Source: Bradyrhizobium sp. CIAT3101
Lineage (GTDB): Bacteria > Pseudomonadota > Alphaproteobacteria > Rhizobiales > Xanthobacteraceae
Assembly: GCF_029714945.1 (NCBI RefSeq)
Contig: NZ_CP121634.1
Span: 8,267,001 to 8,331,000, forward strand
Direction: 5' to 3'
DNA length: 64,000 nt
Position numbers and translations under genes: made by a program. The notes below the pieces were generated by a model that ran no database searches, was not told the DNA's origin, and worked only from the letters and a program-made list of their open reading frames with translations. Every line of letters begins with the position of its first letter. Position 1 is the first letter of the stretch. This document shows, one piece after another, positions 35,692 through 46,151 of this stretch.

Positions 35692-36848
35692 ATGAGGGAA
35701 GAGATTGACGTGTTGTCCGTTGCACAGCTTGGGAACGCCGAGGTTGAAGAAACTCAACCCGAAAAGAACTTTCGATTTTATGACAATCGACAAAAGTACT
35801 TGATGTTTGTCGATACGTGCAGCGAGAAGCGCGTCGTATCGGAACGAAAAGCACTCGAATTCGATCGGATTCGTCCGCGTCCGCCGGCCGTACGGGTCTT
35901 TGATGCCGGTATTGGCGATGGGACGGTTCTGGCCCGCGTCCTGCGTTCAATGCATCGGTGCTACGAGCATTTGCCATTTTACGTCGTCGGCAAAGAGATC
36001 AGTCTTGAAGACATTCGCCTGACGCTCGAGAAGCTGCCTGACCGGGTCAAGAGCACCCGGCCACAGTCATCGTCCTGACCAACCTTTACTATCACGAAGC
36101 CCCATATCTTTCGGCAAGCTTGGCATCACCCGCATCCAGCCTCATCTGGCATGAAGTGGCGCTAAGCGGCAGGACAGCGGCCGAGTACGAGCGCCAGATC
36201 AATGATCTTGAGCCGTTCTTAGCTCAGCATTGGAAGGCCAGCGTAAGCAAGAAATCCGGCAATCCGATCTATGAGCGCCAGGTCGTTCTGGTGCTGTATC
36301 TGCAAAGCTGCCGGTTCCTGTTGGACCAGATCATTCCCAGACAAGGCGCGATCAGGGCGAACTACGATCTTGTCATCGCCTCGCAGCCCTATCGGGCACG
36401 GGCCTCGGCGGAGTTCAAGGCAAAAAAGGTCGTTGCGCCATTGGCGCTCGCGCTTGCTCCAGGAGGCCGATTGGTTGGCATTCATTCGTGCGGCAGGATC
36501 CAGGTCTGGAGCTCATTCAGACCGTGTGGCCCAAGGAAGAACCCTTCGCAAACGATCGACGAGATAGACTGCGCGAAACGATGCTCGCCATGGGGCAGGA
36601 CGCGCGTCAATACAGCTTCAATGCGCTGAGCGATAAGCAGTCAAAATTCAAGTATGTGATGTATACGTTGCCCAACTAAATTGACGCAGACGCCACATCC
36701 ATCGGTGCGTCGACCCTGTTTGCAGCCTGGAATAATGCAAAACGTGGCACAGATTGAGGACGAGCGACTGGCCCGGGCGATGACGGACGATCGGTACCTG
36801 GCATGCACTAAGGAGATCCTTCGCAAGCACAATGGGTTCTGGTTCTGA
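35692..36848 (+). pseudogene. SAM-dependent methyltransferase, multiply frameshifted
   Basis: Pieces in different frames make one methyltransferase-like protein: from 35692 (FRFYDNRQKYLMFVDTCSEK, then VFDAGIGDGTVLARVL as SAM motif), a shift near 36055 into the frame giving VLTNLYYHEAPYL and WHEVALSGRTAAEYERQI, a shift near 36485 giving IQTVWPKEEPF and FNALSDKQSKFKYVMYTLPN with a stop, then another frame reading VAQIEDERLARAMTDDRY and LRKHNGFWF with a stop at 36848. The same frame continues DESYVIS after this stop. At least three lesions, so no intact product. It is the next gene in the transporter cluster. Confidence 0.75.
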
Positions 36849-37007
36849 GACGAGTCTTACGTCATCTCCCGAGCCGTAGTAGTTCACTCCTCCGCTGAGG
36901 CGGCACCTACGCACGCTTCCAACCTCAATGCAGACCCGGCCGCTGACACCGAGCCTCTGAGCGGGAGTTGCCGCGCACTCGCGTTGCGGCCGAAATAGGA
37001 ACAGTTC

Positions 37008-37882
37008 ATGACCAGACCAACGTCTCATGCTTGCGACGAGGCGGACGCTTGCCAGCAATTCCTCGGTCGGTACTCCATTGAAATCATACCGCGCGATAGC
37101 CGCGCGGTTGAGATGGCGAGGCAGGCCCTTTCGCCCGGGACAGAGACTTACCTTCCGAGTGTATCAGGAGAGCCGGTAGAGACGGTGATTGCAAGAGCGC
37201 AAGAACTCAGGATCTCGGGGTTCATTCCGGTCCCTCACGTGGTTGCGCGCAGATACGGAAGCCATAATCAACTCGAGACGACCCTGGGCCGACTGCAAGA
37301 GGTCGGCGTCGATCGAGCACTGTTGCTGGGTGGCGACGTCGCGCACGTTGTCGGTCCCTTTCCTTCCAGTCGAGCGCTGCTTGAAACGGCCTATTCGCTC
37401 GCTATGGGTTCGAACGTCTTGGCTTCGCGACCTATCCGCAACGCCACCCGCACATCACGACCGACCTGCTAAATGCCGAACTCGATCAAAAGGTTTCGCT
37501 CACCGTTCGGCAGGGGATGACGCCCTGGGTAGTGAGCCAGTTCTGTTTCGAGCCAGACGCCATAACAGCGCATATCGAACGCTTGCGGGTGCGAGGGATA
37601 GTGAACGATGTTCGCGTCGGATTGGCCGGACCTGCCACGCTAAAGAGCGTCATGCGCTTGGCGCTCATATGTGGCGTATCAAACTCTGCTCACGCGTTGC
37701 GCGCTTAGGGTCATCGACTAAGCCGTCTTGTGGTCGGTTATGAGCCGCGGGAGCTAATTAATCGAATCTTGCAACAAATGGAAGCAAGCATTCAGTTGCG
37801 ATCATTACGAGCGCACTTCTTTGGGTTCGGTGGCCTTCGGCAGACGGCTACGTGGATTCGAGAATATAGAGTTCAGGGGTGA
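37008..37882 (+). pseudogene. Methylenetetrahydrofolate reductase-like protein, broken
   Basis: The first frame (37008 to about 37405) gives YSIEIIPRDSRAVEMARQAL, GFIPVPHVVARRYGS and ALLLGGDVAHVVG, the start of a MetF-like barrel. It then shifts frame to YGFERLGFATYPQRHPHI, MTPWVVSQFCFEPDAI and VGLAGPATLKSVMRLAL, hits an in-frame TAG at 37706-37708, and continues after it as RLVVGYEPRELINRI and FFGFGGLRQTATWI to 37882. One frameshift plus one nonsense codon; an intact protein would be about 290 residues. AGGAAC before the ATG shows the original start. With the MetE-like gene it suggests an ancestral methyl-folate branch now lost. Confidence 0.75.
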
Positions 37883-39278
37883 CGCCGTAACCATGGCGGC
37901 GCTATGATTATTGCGACAAACGCAGTTTGGGCGCGCTGCAACCGACGGCCACAAGTCGCGATAGGCCGGCGTTTCTTTCTCGATCAGGAGCGGGTCGAGG
38001 TCGATCAGGTCGTCAGCCTTCAACCCGATCGAGGCTGTCTCACCGCTCCCAAGGAGATTTCTGGGCGTGTCGAGCTAAATGGCCCCGCGCTCTCTATCCA
38101 GCTTCGCCGCATCCTTCATGACTCAATGGTCGACTTTCGATTGAATTAGGGGATCATCAGTCCAGGGCACGCGGCCGGCCTGGATATCGACCCTGAGCTG
38201 TGGACGGCCTCCAAATCAGCAGTCGTCGGACGGACGGCAAGGGTCTGCCGCTCTCATAGTGCAACCAGACAGCCGCCTGAAGGACGGTAGCCGAGGGCGC
38301 GCGCCGCTGCTCCAGCTCTACCAACAGGCACCGAAGGAAGCGATCTCCGGAGCGGTCCGATCGCGTCAGCTTCGGATCACTAGTCCACTGGTCCTAAGCG
38401 ACTTCCAAACTTCTTTCCGATTGAGGAGCGGCTGTGGCTCCAGGGCAACCCCGACGCGGACCCAATAGGAGAGCGGCCGGCCGCTTTTGGACACTGGCCG
38501 CGAGCGATATTCGAGTCCTCGTAATCGTGTCTCGTAACCACTTCTGGGCGACTGCACGACCAGGCGTTCGGCATCGGGCATCAAACGATCTTGCAGCAAG
38601 CATTTGGTATCAGTATGGATTTGCCATCTGCCGCTCTAGTCGCTCGACGTCTTTCCGATCGTGCCGCTCATCGGGACCTCCAAGACCGGAGCAGACGACT
38701 GTCTGTGGCGATATCTATAGGCCGCGAAGACGGCCGATAAACAACGGTACATTACGCGCCTCGAAATCGGACGGCCGGTGCAAGAATGCCTCCGCGAAAC
38801 GGCGCGTAAATTCTATTGATTGTTCGACTGCCGAAACTCGCCGGTTTTTCCGGGTTGATGATCTCGGGCTCGAACAGCCCAGTGTGATCACCGTACTGAC
38901 ACTGACATCTTGAAAAGCCAGGAATTCGCCAGTTACCGGCGAATGTAATTTGTAGACAGCTTCCTTGATTACAAAGGCTAGTTTAGGGCCAAAGCGATTG
39001 CCGGACCATTCCCGACGTTGAAGTTCCGCGGAGCTGCATATGATTGGCAGAAAATCAGCCCCGAGCGGCTCTTCATCTTCGATGTCCAGTCCCAGATCAA
39101 GGACGTCGCTTGAGCGTCCCGCGACGGCGCTTCATAGCTATGACGTGCCGTTTTTCGACGCGCACGAGGCTGAGGTGGAGGAGGAGACCACAAGGGTTCC
39201 ACGACTCGGAGATGAGCTCATCATGCGCTTTCAGCACTCCCCCAGCGCGCGCCTTGACACCAAACCCTTGCGGGACCA
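37883..39278. other. Gene-poor stretch of about 1.4 kb
   Basis: Many overlapping short frames in both directions, none with a recognisable family or ribosome site. The composition looks like eroded coding sequence following the two pseudogenes, but I cannot name the source. Confidence 0.45.
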
Positions 39279-39551
39279 TCAGCGTGATTGCGATCTGCGT
39301 CGCTCGAAAGCATAGACTGGATTAATACCGCAATAAGCGTCCGTACCGGAGGCAGTGGCCATGCATTGGCTATAGCTCGAGAACTGGCAATTGCCCGGGT
39401 ATCCCCATATACGCCCTTGCAGACAATAAACGTCTTGTCGGGTCGTTGGCATGTACGCCGAGCGATCCCGCGGCGTTGCGATCGAGCTTGCCCCAGAGCA
39501 AACCAAGGTGAGGGCTGCGAGCACAATAACAAACAAGAGAAAAAAGCGCAT
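39279..39551 (-). CDS. DUF3551 family small secreted protein
   Basis: 90 residues: a signal peptide (MRFFLLFVIVLAALTLVCSG) and a short Cys-rich domain with YCLQGRIWGYPGNCQFSSYSQCMATASG followed by YCGINPVYA (given in two parts). The conserved C...NC.F.[ST]Y.QC.AT.SG..G.YC..NP pattern marks DUF3551, a family expanded in Bradyrhizobium and exported to the periplasm. Function unknown. The C-terminal tail FERRRSQSR is basic. Monocistronic. Confidence 0.82.
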   Translation of the reverse strand: MRFFLLFVIVLAALTLVCSGASSIATPRDRSAYMPTTRQDVYCLQGRIWGYPGNCQFSSYSQCMATASGTDAYCGINPVYAFERRRSQSR

Positions 39552-39685
39552 GGGACCCTGTTGTCTGACTCAATTTTCTCTAACCTAAACCTTCCGACCT
39601 GCGTTTTGTTGATCCTAGTCAATAGAATTGGCCACCGTTTGCCGGGCCTAACCTAAAGTCAAAAGGCGCGGACGATACGTTGACT

Positions 39686-39787
39686 TCAAATGAAGACAAA
39701 GGCGAGCAGGCTCGAGCAGAGTAGCGCAAGGCCCATTACGGTCAGCGCCAACAGGCTCCCGGAAATCAGGTCGTCACAATTGTTCAT
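39686..39787 (-). CDS. 33-residue single-pass membrane peptide
   Basis: An ORF starting MNNCDDLISG followed by about 22 hydrophobic residues (LLALTVMGLALLCSSLLAFV) to the C-terminus, so a likely inner-membrane micro-protein. GAGG lies about 8 nt upstream of ATG. A longer in-frame start at 40024 would put a polar segment in front and lacks a ribosome site. Function unknown; may be spurious. Confidence 0.4.
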   Translation of the reverse strand: MNNCDDLISGSLLALTVMGLALLCSSLLAFVFI

Positions 39788-40237
39788 AATACAGCCCTCG
39801 TTTTCGCGGCAAGAGGGAAAGCGTCGGTCGTGGTTTGCCCATCGATCGCCTGATACATCAAACATTACTTGAATCCGCCGCAATAATTCTGCAGTTGCCG
39901 AGAAGACGTGCAGTTTTCCGGCACGATCTGAGGAGGGTTTGCCGGCTTGCGGCGCGAGCAAGGAAAGTCGATTCTGCGGACCATGCCGGAGCTCTCCAAT
40001 GTGAATCGAGCCTTTGCTGGTCAAATATCATTCGGCCTTCATTCAATGCAGAATGCTATGAGCTTTATATTCACGATCCAGCTTCCGGAACAACTCCTTC
40101 GAATGTGTAGGCTCCTACTTCTCATTGTGGCCGGCACCAAGACGCTTTCGAGCCGCGCGCGACCGAATCCATGCCATCGGTTAACGTGCCCTAGTCGATT
40201 TTCTGACACCGCAGCGTTCCGATCTTTTGCCAGAGAC
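39788..40237. other. Intergenic, no gene seen
   Basis: About 450 bp downstream of hypE. No terminator with a clear T-run found on the hypE side. Confidence 0.4.
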
Positions 40238-41278
40238 TCAACAGATGCGTGGTAGTTGTTCGCCCGACAGCCAATCGACGATGCAGCCTCCGCCAACGCT
40301 GGTCGCCATCTGCACGAAATGATGGTCATCGGAGATTGCCTCGCCGATGTCGGCCGCATCGCAGCCCAGCGGATGGGCCCGCATCGCTCCGAGCACTGCA
40401 TCCGCGACCTCGGGTGCCACGACCGCAACCAACTTGCCTTCATTGGCAACATGGAGCGGATCGAGCCCCAAGAGCTCGCAGGCAGCCGCCACACCCGGCT
40501 TCACCGGTATCGCCTCTTCCTGCAAGCGAAAGCCGAGGCCGGACTGCTGGGCGATCTCGTTCAGGGCGGCGCCAAGGCCGCCGCGCGTGGGGTCGCGCAT
40601 CAGGCGGATCCCGCAGCCTCCGGCCTCAACCATCTTCACGACGAGGTCGTGAAGCGCCGCCGAATCCGATGTGATTTCGGTTTCAAAGGCTAGGTTCTGC
40701 CGCTTGGACATGACGGCGATGCCATGATCGCCGAGTGTGCCCGAGATCAGCACACGGTCTCCGACGCGCGCGTTCTCTGCGGAGAGATCAAGCCCGTCAG
40801 GCACCAGACCGACGCCGGCTGTCGAGATAAATAGGCCGTCGGCTTTGCCGCGTTCGACCACCTTGGTATCACCGGTGATGATGTGGACGCCGGCCGATCG
40901 CGCTGCTTCCCCCATGGACTCGGCGATCATCTTAAGGTCGGAGAGGAGAAACCCCTCCTCGATAATGAAACTCGCGGACAGGTAAAGCGGCTGCGCCCCG
41001 GCCATTGCGATGTCGTTAACCGTTCCGTACACGGCCAGCGAACCGATATTCCCGCCCGGGAAGAATAGTGGCGAGACGACGTAGCCATCGGTCGACATCA
41101 CCATGCGCCCCGCGCGGACGTCGAAGGCCGACTGATCATTGCCGCGCGCCAGCCATTCATTGCCGAAGGCCTCATGGAACAGTCCTGAAATCAGCTGGGC
41201 CATCGCACGGCCGCCGGAACCGTGAGACAGGTCGATGCAGGCATTCTTGATGTCGAGCTTGCGCTGATGGCCTCTCAT
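40238..41278 (-). CDS. hypE: HypE, carbamoyl dehydratase for NiFe-site cyanide
   Basis: 346 residues. HypE receives a carbamoyl group from HypF on its C-terminal Cys and dehydrates it to a thiocyanate, the source of the CN ligands of the NiFe site. Here the chain ends EQLPRIC, with the required C-terminal Cys. The ATP-binding PurM-like part has HGSGGRAMAQLI, AVYGTVNDIAMAGAQPLYLS and GDTKVVERGKADG; MRDPTRGGLG is typical. Overlaps hypD by 4 nt and is the last gene of the block. Confidence 0.97.
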   Translation of the reverse strand: MRGHQRKLDIKNACIDLSHGSGGRAMAQLISGLFHEAFGNEWLARGNDQSAFDVRAGRMVMSTDGYVVSPLFFPGGNIGSLAVYGTVNDIAMAGAQPLYLSASFIIEEGFLLSDLKMIAESMGEAARSAGVHIITGDTKVVERGKADGLFISTAGVGLVPDGLDLSAENARVGDRVLISGTLGDHGIAVMSKRQNLAFETEITSDSAALHDLVVKMVEAGGCGIRLMRDPTRGGLGAALNEIAQQSGLGFRLQEEAIPVKPGVAAACELLGLDPLHVANEGKLVAVVAPEVADAVLGAMRAHPLGCDAADIGEAISDDHHFVQMATSVGGGCIVDWLSGEQLPRIC

Positions 41279-42417
41279 GACGCCCGCCTCTGCCGATGAT
41301 CGCGGAAACGGCTATAGGCCCAATACGCGGCGCAGGCGCCCTCGGACGAGACCATGCAGGATCCCATCGGCATTTCCGGCGTGCAGAGCGTTCCGAACAA
41401 CTTGCAATCCACCGGCTTTTTGACCCCGCGCAGGATGGCGCCGCATTCACAGGCCCGATTGTCGGCAACGCACAACTCTTGCATCTCGAAGCGGAGTTCC
41501 GCGTCGTATATGGCGTAGCTACGCTTCAGCCTCAGCCCGCTGTAGGGGACTTGACCGAGCCCGCGCCATTCGAACCGGTCTCGCAGCTCGAAAACGTCGG
41601 AAATCTCCTCCCTGGCGCGCAGATTGCCGTCGCGGGTCACCGCGCGGCGATACTGGTTTTCCACTTCGTAGCGATGCTCATTGATTTGCCGGACCAACAT
41701 TAGGATGGACTGCAGCATGTCGAGCGGCTCGAATCCGGAGATCACGACCGGCTTGCTGAACTCCTTCGCGAAGAACTCGTAAGGCTCCGTGCCGATGATG
41801 GTTGAGACATGGGCTGGTCCTACAAAACCGTCGATCTCGAACTGCCCTTTATCGCCAATATCGGAGCTTTCCAAAATGTTCTTCATCGCCGGCGGCGTCA
41901 GAACATGGTTGCAGAACACGCTGAAGTTCGAGAGCCGCTTCTTTTCGGCCATACGTATCATGACGGCCGTCGGCGGCGTCGTTGTCTCGAACCCGATAGC
42001 GAAGAACACGACCTCGCGCGCGGAATTCTCCTCTGCGATCCGGATTGCATCGATGGTGGAATACACCATGCGGACGTCAGCGCCGCGGGCCTTTGCCTTT
42101 AGCAGCGAGGCGCCTTGCGACCCCGGCACGCGCATCAGGTCACCATAGACGCACAGGATGACCTCGGGCCGCATCGCCAGACCGATTGCCATATCGATAC
42201 GCCCGGCCGGCAGCACGCAGACCGGGCAGCCCGGGCCATGGATCATCCGAACGTTGGTCGGCAGTACGTCCTCGAGACCGTAGCGCGAGATCGCGTGCGT
42301 ATGGCCGCCGCAAAATTCCATAAAGCGATAGGGTCTTGCCTTATTAGCCTCGGCGCGGATCGCTTTCGCCAACCCCACCGCGATCTCCTTGTCGCGAAAC
42401 TCGTCGGCATATTTCAT
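41275..42417 (-). CDS. hypD: HypD, Fe(CN)2CO assembly scaffold
   Basis: 380 residues. HypD, a 4Fe-4S protein, works with HypC to build the Fe(CN)2CO unit. FCGGHTHAISRYG, HGPGCPVCVLPAGR, FAIGFETTTPPTA and the C-terminal cysteine cluster ELCVADNRACECGAILRGV are all in place. Starts inside the hypC stop (4-nt overlap) and overlaps hypE by 4 nt. Confidence 0.97.
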   Translation of the reverse strand: MKYADEFRDKEIAVGLAKAIRAEANKARPYRFMEFCGGHTHAISRYGLEDVLPTNVRMIHGPGCPVCVLPAGRIDMAIGLAMRPEVILCVYGDLMRVPGSQGASLLKAKARGADVRMVYSTIDAIRIAEENSAREVVFFAIGFETTTPPTAVMIRMAEKKRLSNFSVFCNHVLTPPAMKNILESSDIGDKGQFEIDGFVGPAHVSTIIGTEPYEFFAKEFSKPVVISGFEPLDMLQSILMLVRQINEHRYEVENQYRRAVTRDGNLRAREEISDVFELRDRFEWRGLGQVPYSGLRLKRSYAIYDAELRFEMQELCVADNRACECGAILRGVKKPVDCKLFGTLCTPEMPMGSCMVSSEGACAAYWAYSRFRDHRQRRAS

Positions 42418-42650
42418 TGCACGGCCCCCTGTCTTTCAGTGCTGAGCTCGCGCAACAAGTCCAATGTGCGTCTGGCTTCCTCAGGATCGATCTTGGCGAG
42501 AGCGTAGCCGACATGAACGATCGCGTAGTCGCCGACGGCGATATCATCGATCAGGGCGATCGAAATCTCCTTACTGACACCGTCCATGGAGACAACAGCC
42601 ATCTCATCTGGCAAGATTTTTGTCACCTCTGCAGGTATGGCGAGACACAT
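42414..42650 (-). CDS. hypC: HypC, hydrogenase maturation chaperone
   Basis: 78 residues starting MCLAIPAEV; the N-terminal Cys2 binds the Fe unit with HypD and delivers it to the HupL precursor. HVGYALAKIDPEEA is the conserved C-terminal part. Its start shares a base with the hypF stop. HupF in the same block is a paralogue. Confidence 0.96.
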   Translation of the reverse strand: MCLAIPAEVTKILPDEMAVVSMDGVSKEISIALIDDIAVGDYAIVHVGYALAKIDPEEARRTLDLLRELSTERQGAVQ

Positions 42651-44908
42651 CAGGCGGCTCCTTGGCTCGTGTGTTCCATAAGCCGGAGCGCGGCAATCCA
42701 GGCTTGCCCCAGGCTCAGGCCTCCGTCATTCGGTGGCATCTGGCGGGGTAGCAGCGGCGCGAGATGCGCGACGAGGCAACCCCGCTCAATCTCGGCTGAC
42801 AGGATCGCGTTAAGGAAGCAGCCGCCGCTCAAGACCACCGTGGTGATACCCGTCTGCCGCGCTGCGCGAACGATCCATTCGACGCAGGCGGCGGCAAAGG
42901 TGCCATGGAAGAGCTCAGCTCCTTCAGTCGGATCGAGCCCATCGCTCGCCAGTCGATCGAGCAACGGGGAGAGGGAGAGCTGGCCGTTCTCGACTACCCA
43001 GCCATCTTCTACAACGCGGGGGCGTCGAACCCGTGCTTCGAGCTTCATCGCGGCCTCGCCTTCGTAGCTCTGCACGGCGGAGAGCCCGAGCAACCCTGCC
43101 GCCGCATCGAACAACCGACCGGCGCTCGTTGTCGCCGGCAGGTCGCGGCCATCGAGCAAGGCAGAGAGACGCGCCGCATGCGGCTGCGCCGGAAAGCGGC
43201 GCGAAATGTGGTCGCCGCGCTGCAAGCTATGTAACACGCTCGCAGCCATCCGCCACGGCTCGCGCGCTGCGCGGTCCCGACCGGGCATCTTGAGCGGTGC
43301 GAGATGACCTAGCCGCCGGAAGTGCGCGCGCTCGCACAGCAGGAGTTCGCCCCCCCAATTGCCGCCCTCGCTGCCATAGCCGAATCCGTCGAGCACCAGC
43401 GCCAATATTGGCCCTTCGATACCGTGTTCCGCCATGACGGAGGCTGCATGGGCGTGGTGATGCTGGACCGCGACCAGCCTTCTCCCGCTCGCTTCGGCGA
43501 AGCGGGTCGAAGCCAAGTTCGGATGCAGGTCACAGGCCATGACGACTGGCTCGACATCCAGTGTGGTAAGTAGATGCCCCACCGTTTCCTCGAAGAAGCG
43601 GATGCCTTCTCTCGTATGGAGGTCGCCGATGTGCTGAGAGACGAAGGCCTCGTTGCCGCGGGTAACCGTCACCGTCGACTTGACGGCGCCCCCAACCGCA
43701 AGGATCGACGGCACGGATCGCGCGAGCCTGACCGGCTCGGGGACGTAACCGCGGGCGCGACGGATGAACTGCGTGCGGCCCGCCACGACCGATACGACGG
43801 AATCGTCGGCGCGAGTGACGATGCCGCGGTCATGGGTGACGACGAGATCGGCGATGCCCGCAAGGCGCCGCGTGGCCTGGTCGTTGTCGATCAGAAGCGG
43901 CTCGCCGCCGAGATTGGCGCTGGTTGTGACGATCGCCCAGCTTTCGGCGTCTCGCGGATGGTCCACATTCAGCGCATCGAAGATCAGATGGTGCAATGGC
44001 GCAACCGGCAGCATGACGCCGACCCGCGACAGCTCCGGCGCGATCGCAAACGCGAGACGATGACGCGACGTCATCAGCACAATCGGCCGTGCTAACGTCT
44101 GGAGCAGCGCCAGCTCAGCAGCATTGGCAACGGCGATCTCGGTAACCGCGTCCAGCGATCCGACCATGACGGCGAAGGGCTTTTGATCGCGCTGCTTGCG
44201 CTGGCGCAGGCGCTCTACAGCCTCCTCGTCGCCGGCATCACAGACGAGCTGATAGCCGCCGAGCCCCTTGATGGCGACGATCATGCCCTTGGCAATGGCG
44301 GCGGCGATCTCCGCGACTGCGTGGCTAAGCCTCGGGCCGCATTGGGGGCAGGCAATCGCCTGGGCGTGGAACCGGCGGCTGTTGGGATCGGCATATTCCG
44401 CGGCACAGGCCTCACACATCGCAAACCGCTTCATTGCGGTAGCCGGGCGGTCGTAGGGCAGCTGCTCGGCGATCGTATAGCGTGGACCGCAATGGGTGCA
44501 GTTAACAAACGGATAAAGGTGGAAGCGGCTGGCCGGATCGAACAGCTCGTCCAGGCACTCCGGGCAGGTTGCGGCGTCGGCGACGATCCGCGTCGACACC
44601 CTGCCCTGCTCGCTTGGGCGGATGCAAAACTCCTCGCTCGCCACCGCGCTGATCGGCTGCACCGAGATACTGTCAATCCGCGCCAGCGGCGGCTTTTCGA
44701 CGGGCAGCGCGGTCACGAAATCGGACGCGCGCTCGCCCTCGACCTCGATGACGACGCCATGCGGATCATTGGCGACGAAGCCGCCGAGACGGTAGCGCAT
44801 GGCGAGACCGTAGATATAGGGGCGAAAGCCGACGCCCTGCACGGCGCCACGCACATGCAGGCGTAGCCGCCGTCTGTACTGCGCTGAGGCTTCGCCGACC
44901 GTTGTCAT
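42650..44908 (-). CDS. hypF: HypF, carbamoyltransferase
   Basis: 752 residues with all HypF modules: N-terminal acylphosphatase ([19 protein letters not shown]), two zinc fingers (CPECLDELF ... CTHCGPRYT and CEACAAEYA ... CPQCGPRLS), a YrdC domain ([12 protein letters not shown]), and the Kae1-like carbamoyl transfer domain ([28 protein letters not shown]). Makes the carbamoyl-adenylate that is passed to HypE. Overlaps hypB by 4 nt. Confidence 0.97.
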   Translation of the reverse strand: MTTVGEASAQYRRRLRLHVRGAVQGVGFRPYIYGLAMRYRLGGFVANDPHGVVIEVEGERASDFVTALPVEKPPLARIDSISVQPISAVASEEFCIRPSEQGRVSTRIVADAATCPECLDELFDPASRFHLYPFVNCTHCGPRYTIAEQLPYDRPATAMKRFAMCEACAAEYADPNSRRFHAQAIACPQCGPRLSHAVAEIAAAIAKGMIVAIKGLGGYQLVCDAGDEEAVERLRQRKQRDQKPFAVMVGSLDAVTEIAVANAAELALLQTLARPIVLMTSRHRLAFAIAPELSRVGVMLPVAPLHHLIFDALNVDHPRDAESWAIVTTSANLGGEPLLIDNDQATRRLAGIADLVVTHDRGIVTRADDSVVSVVAGRTQFIRRARGYVPEPVRLARSVPSILAVGGAVKSTVTVTRGNEAFVSQHIGDLHTREGIRFFEETVGHLLTTLDVEPVVMACDLHPNLASTRFAEASGRRLVAVQHHHAHAASVMAEHGIEGPILALVLDGFGYGSEGGNWGGELLLCERAHFRRLGHLAPLKMPGRDRAAREPWRMAASVLHSLQRGDHISRRFPAQPHAARLSALLDGRDLPATTSAGRLFDAAAGLLGLSAVQSYEGEAAMKLEARVRRPRVVEDGWVVENGQLSLSPLLDRLASDGLDPTEGAELFHGTFAAACVEWIVRAARQTGITTVVLSGGCFLNAILSAEIERGCLVAHLAPLLPRQMPPNDGGLSLGQAWIAALRLMEHTSQGAA

Positions 44909-45810
44909 TCTATTACAGTCTTCGCGGCCGGCTTCGCCCTGAACGCCTGCTTGCGGATCCAGTCATAGAAAGCCGGAAACCCTTCACCCGTGCGTGCCGA
45001 TACCGTCAGAATCTCGATTTCCGAGTTGACGCGGTGCGCATATTCGATGGTTCTGGCGAGATCGAAATCGAGCACCTTCGCAAGATCGATCTTGTTGATC
45101 ATCATCAATGATGAAGCCGCGAACATATCGGGGTATTTCAGCGGCTTGTCCTCGCCCTCGGTAGTCGAGAGCACGACGATCTTGCAGGCTTCGCCAAGAT
45201 CAAACGCCGCCGGACAGACGAGGTTGCCGACGTTCTCGATAAAGAGAATGCCGCCGCCCAGCCAAGGCAGCCGCTCATAGGCCTCACCGACCGCGGCGGC
45301 ATCGAGGTGACAGCCCTTTCCGGTATTGACCTGAATGGCCGGCAAACCCGTCGCGCGAATGCGCTCCGCGTCGTTTGAGGTCTGCTGATCACCTTCGATC
45401 ACGCCGATCGGAAAGCTGCCCTTCAACTCGGACACGGCACGGACCAACAGAGAAGTCTTGCCGGCACCGGGGCTCGAGACGAGGTTGAAGGCAAGCACGT
45501 CGTCGGCCCGGAAGCAGGCGCGGTTGTTGGCGGCAAGGCGGTCGTTCTTGCCGAGAATGTCGCGCTCGACCTGAATGATACGTTCACTGCCGATGCGAGC
45601 GATCTGCTGACCCGCCGGGTTCGCGCTGCAATCGTTAAGTCCGGCGCCGTCATTCATATGATCGTGGTGGGCGCCGGCTTGATGATGGTGACGATGACTA
45701 TGTTCGCAACCATGATGGTATTGGATACCATCATTACCATGCTTACGATGGTGCTCATGCGCTTGCTCGACGACAGGCTTTCCGTCACTGCAGCCGCAAA
45801 CCGTACACAT
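44905..45810 (-). CDS. hypB: HypB, Ni-binding GTPase
   Basis: 301 residues. It begins [10 protein letters not shown] (high-affinity Ni motif CxxCGC), followed by a His-rich stretch (residues about 17-50, ending near HHDHMND) for nickel storage, then the GTPase with P-loop [21 protein letters not shown], metal-binding KGCHLDA, and [10 protein letters not shown]. Inserts Ni with HypA. Start TGATG overlaps the hypA stop by one base. Confidence 0.97.
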   Translation of the reverse strand: MCTVCGCSDGKPVVEQAHEHHRKHGNDGIQYHHGCEHSHRHHHQAGAHHDHMNDGAGLNDCSANPAGQQIARIGSERIIQVERDILGKNDRLAANNRACFRADDVLAFNLVSSPGAGKTSLLVRAVSELKGSFPIGVIEGDQQTSNDAERIRATGLPAIQVNTGKGCHLDAAAVGEAYERLPWLGGGILFIENVGNLVCPAAFDLGEACKIVVLSTTEGEDKPLKYPDMFAASSLMMINKIDLAKVLDFDLARTIEYAHRVNSEIEILTVSARTGEGFPAFYDWIRKQAFRAKPAAKTVIE

Positions 45811-46151
45811 CAGTAGACCTCCAATTCCTTCACGCGCATTTCCTCACCGCCGGTCACCTGCAATCGATAGCTACCGCAGGATGGACATGGCTCGTAACGT
45901 TGCTTGATCTCGGCGCTCTTCGAACAGGCCATGCACCACGCGATCCCCGGCATCTCAAAGATCTCGAGCCTTGCGCCTTGCGCAATGGTTCGCGCGGCAA
46001 CTGCCTCGAAGCAGAATTTCATCGCATCCGGTGCGACGTGGCTGAGCACGCCGATCTCGAGGCAGATGGCCTTCACCTTCGAGAACGGGCGCTTACGTGC
46101 CTCTTCCTCGACGATCCCGATGATGCCTTCGCACAGCGCCATTTCATGCAT
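45810..46151 (-). CDS. hypA: HypA, Ni-metallochaperone
   Basis: 113 residues from [10 protein letters not shown] (the N-terminal MHE motif with the Ni-binding His2), so the start is 46151; the frame is open further upstream to 46223, inside hupK. The zinc site is CMACSK ... CPSCGSY. It overlaps hupK by 8 nt. Confidence 0.96.
   Translation of the reverse strand: MHEMALCEGIIGIVEEEARKRPFSKVKAICLEIGVLSHVAPDAMKFCFEAVAARTIAQGARLEIFEMPGIAWCMACSKSAEIKQRYEPCPSCGSYRLQVTGGEEMRVKELEVY

Noticed and set aside
37883..39278. Possible insertion-sequence remnants
   Set aside because: No transposase motif, terminal inverted repeats or target duplication could be recognised; only eroded frames are present.
42905..44866. 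Long plus-strand open frames opposite hypF
   Set aside because: They are antisense shadows of a GC-rich coding sequence: the minus strand encodes HypF with all motifs, and the plus frames lack ribosome sites and family features.
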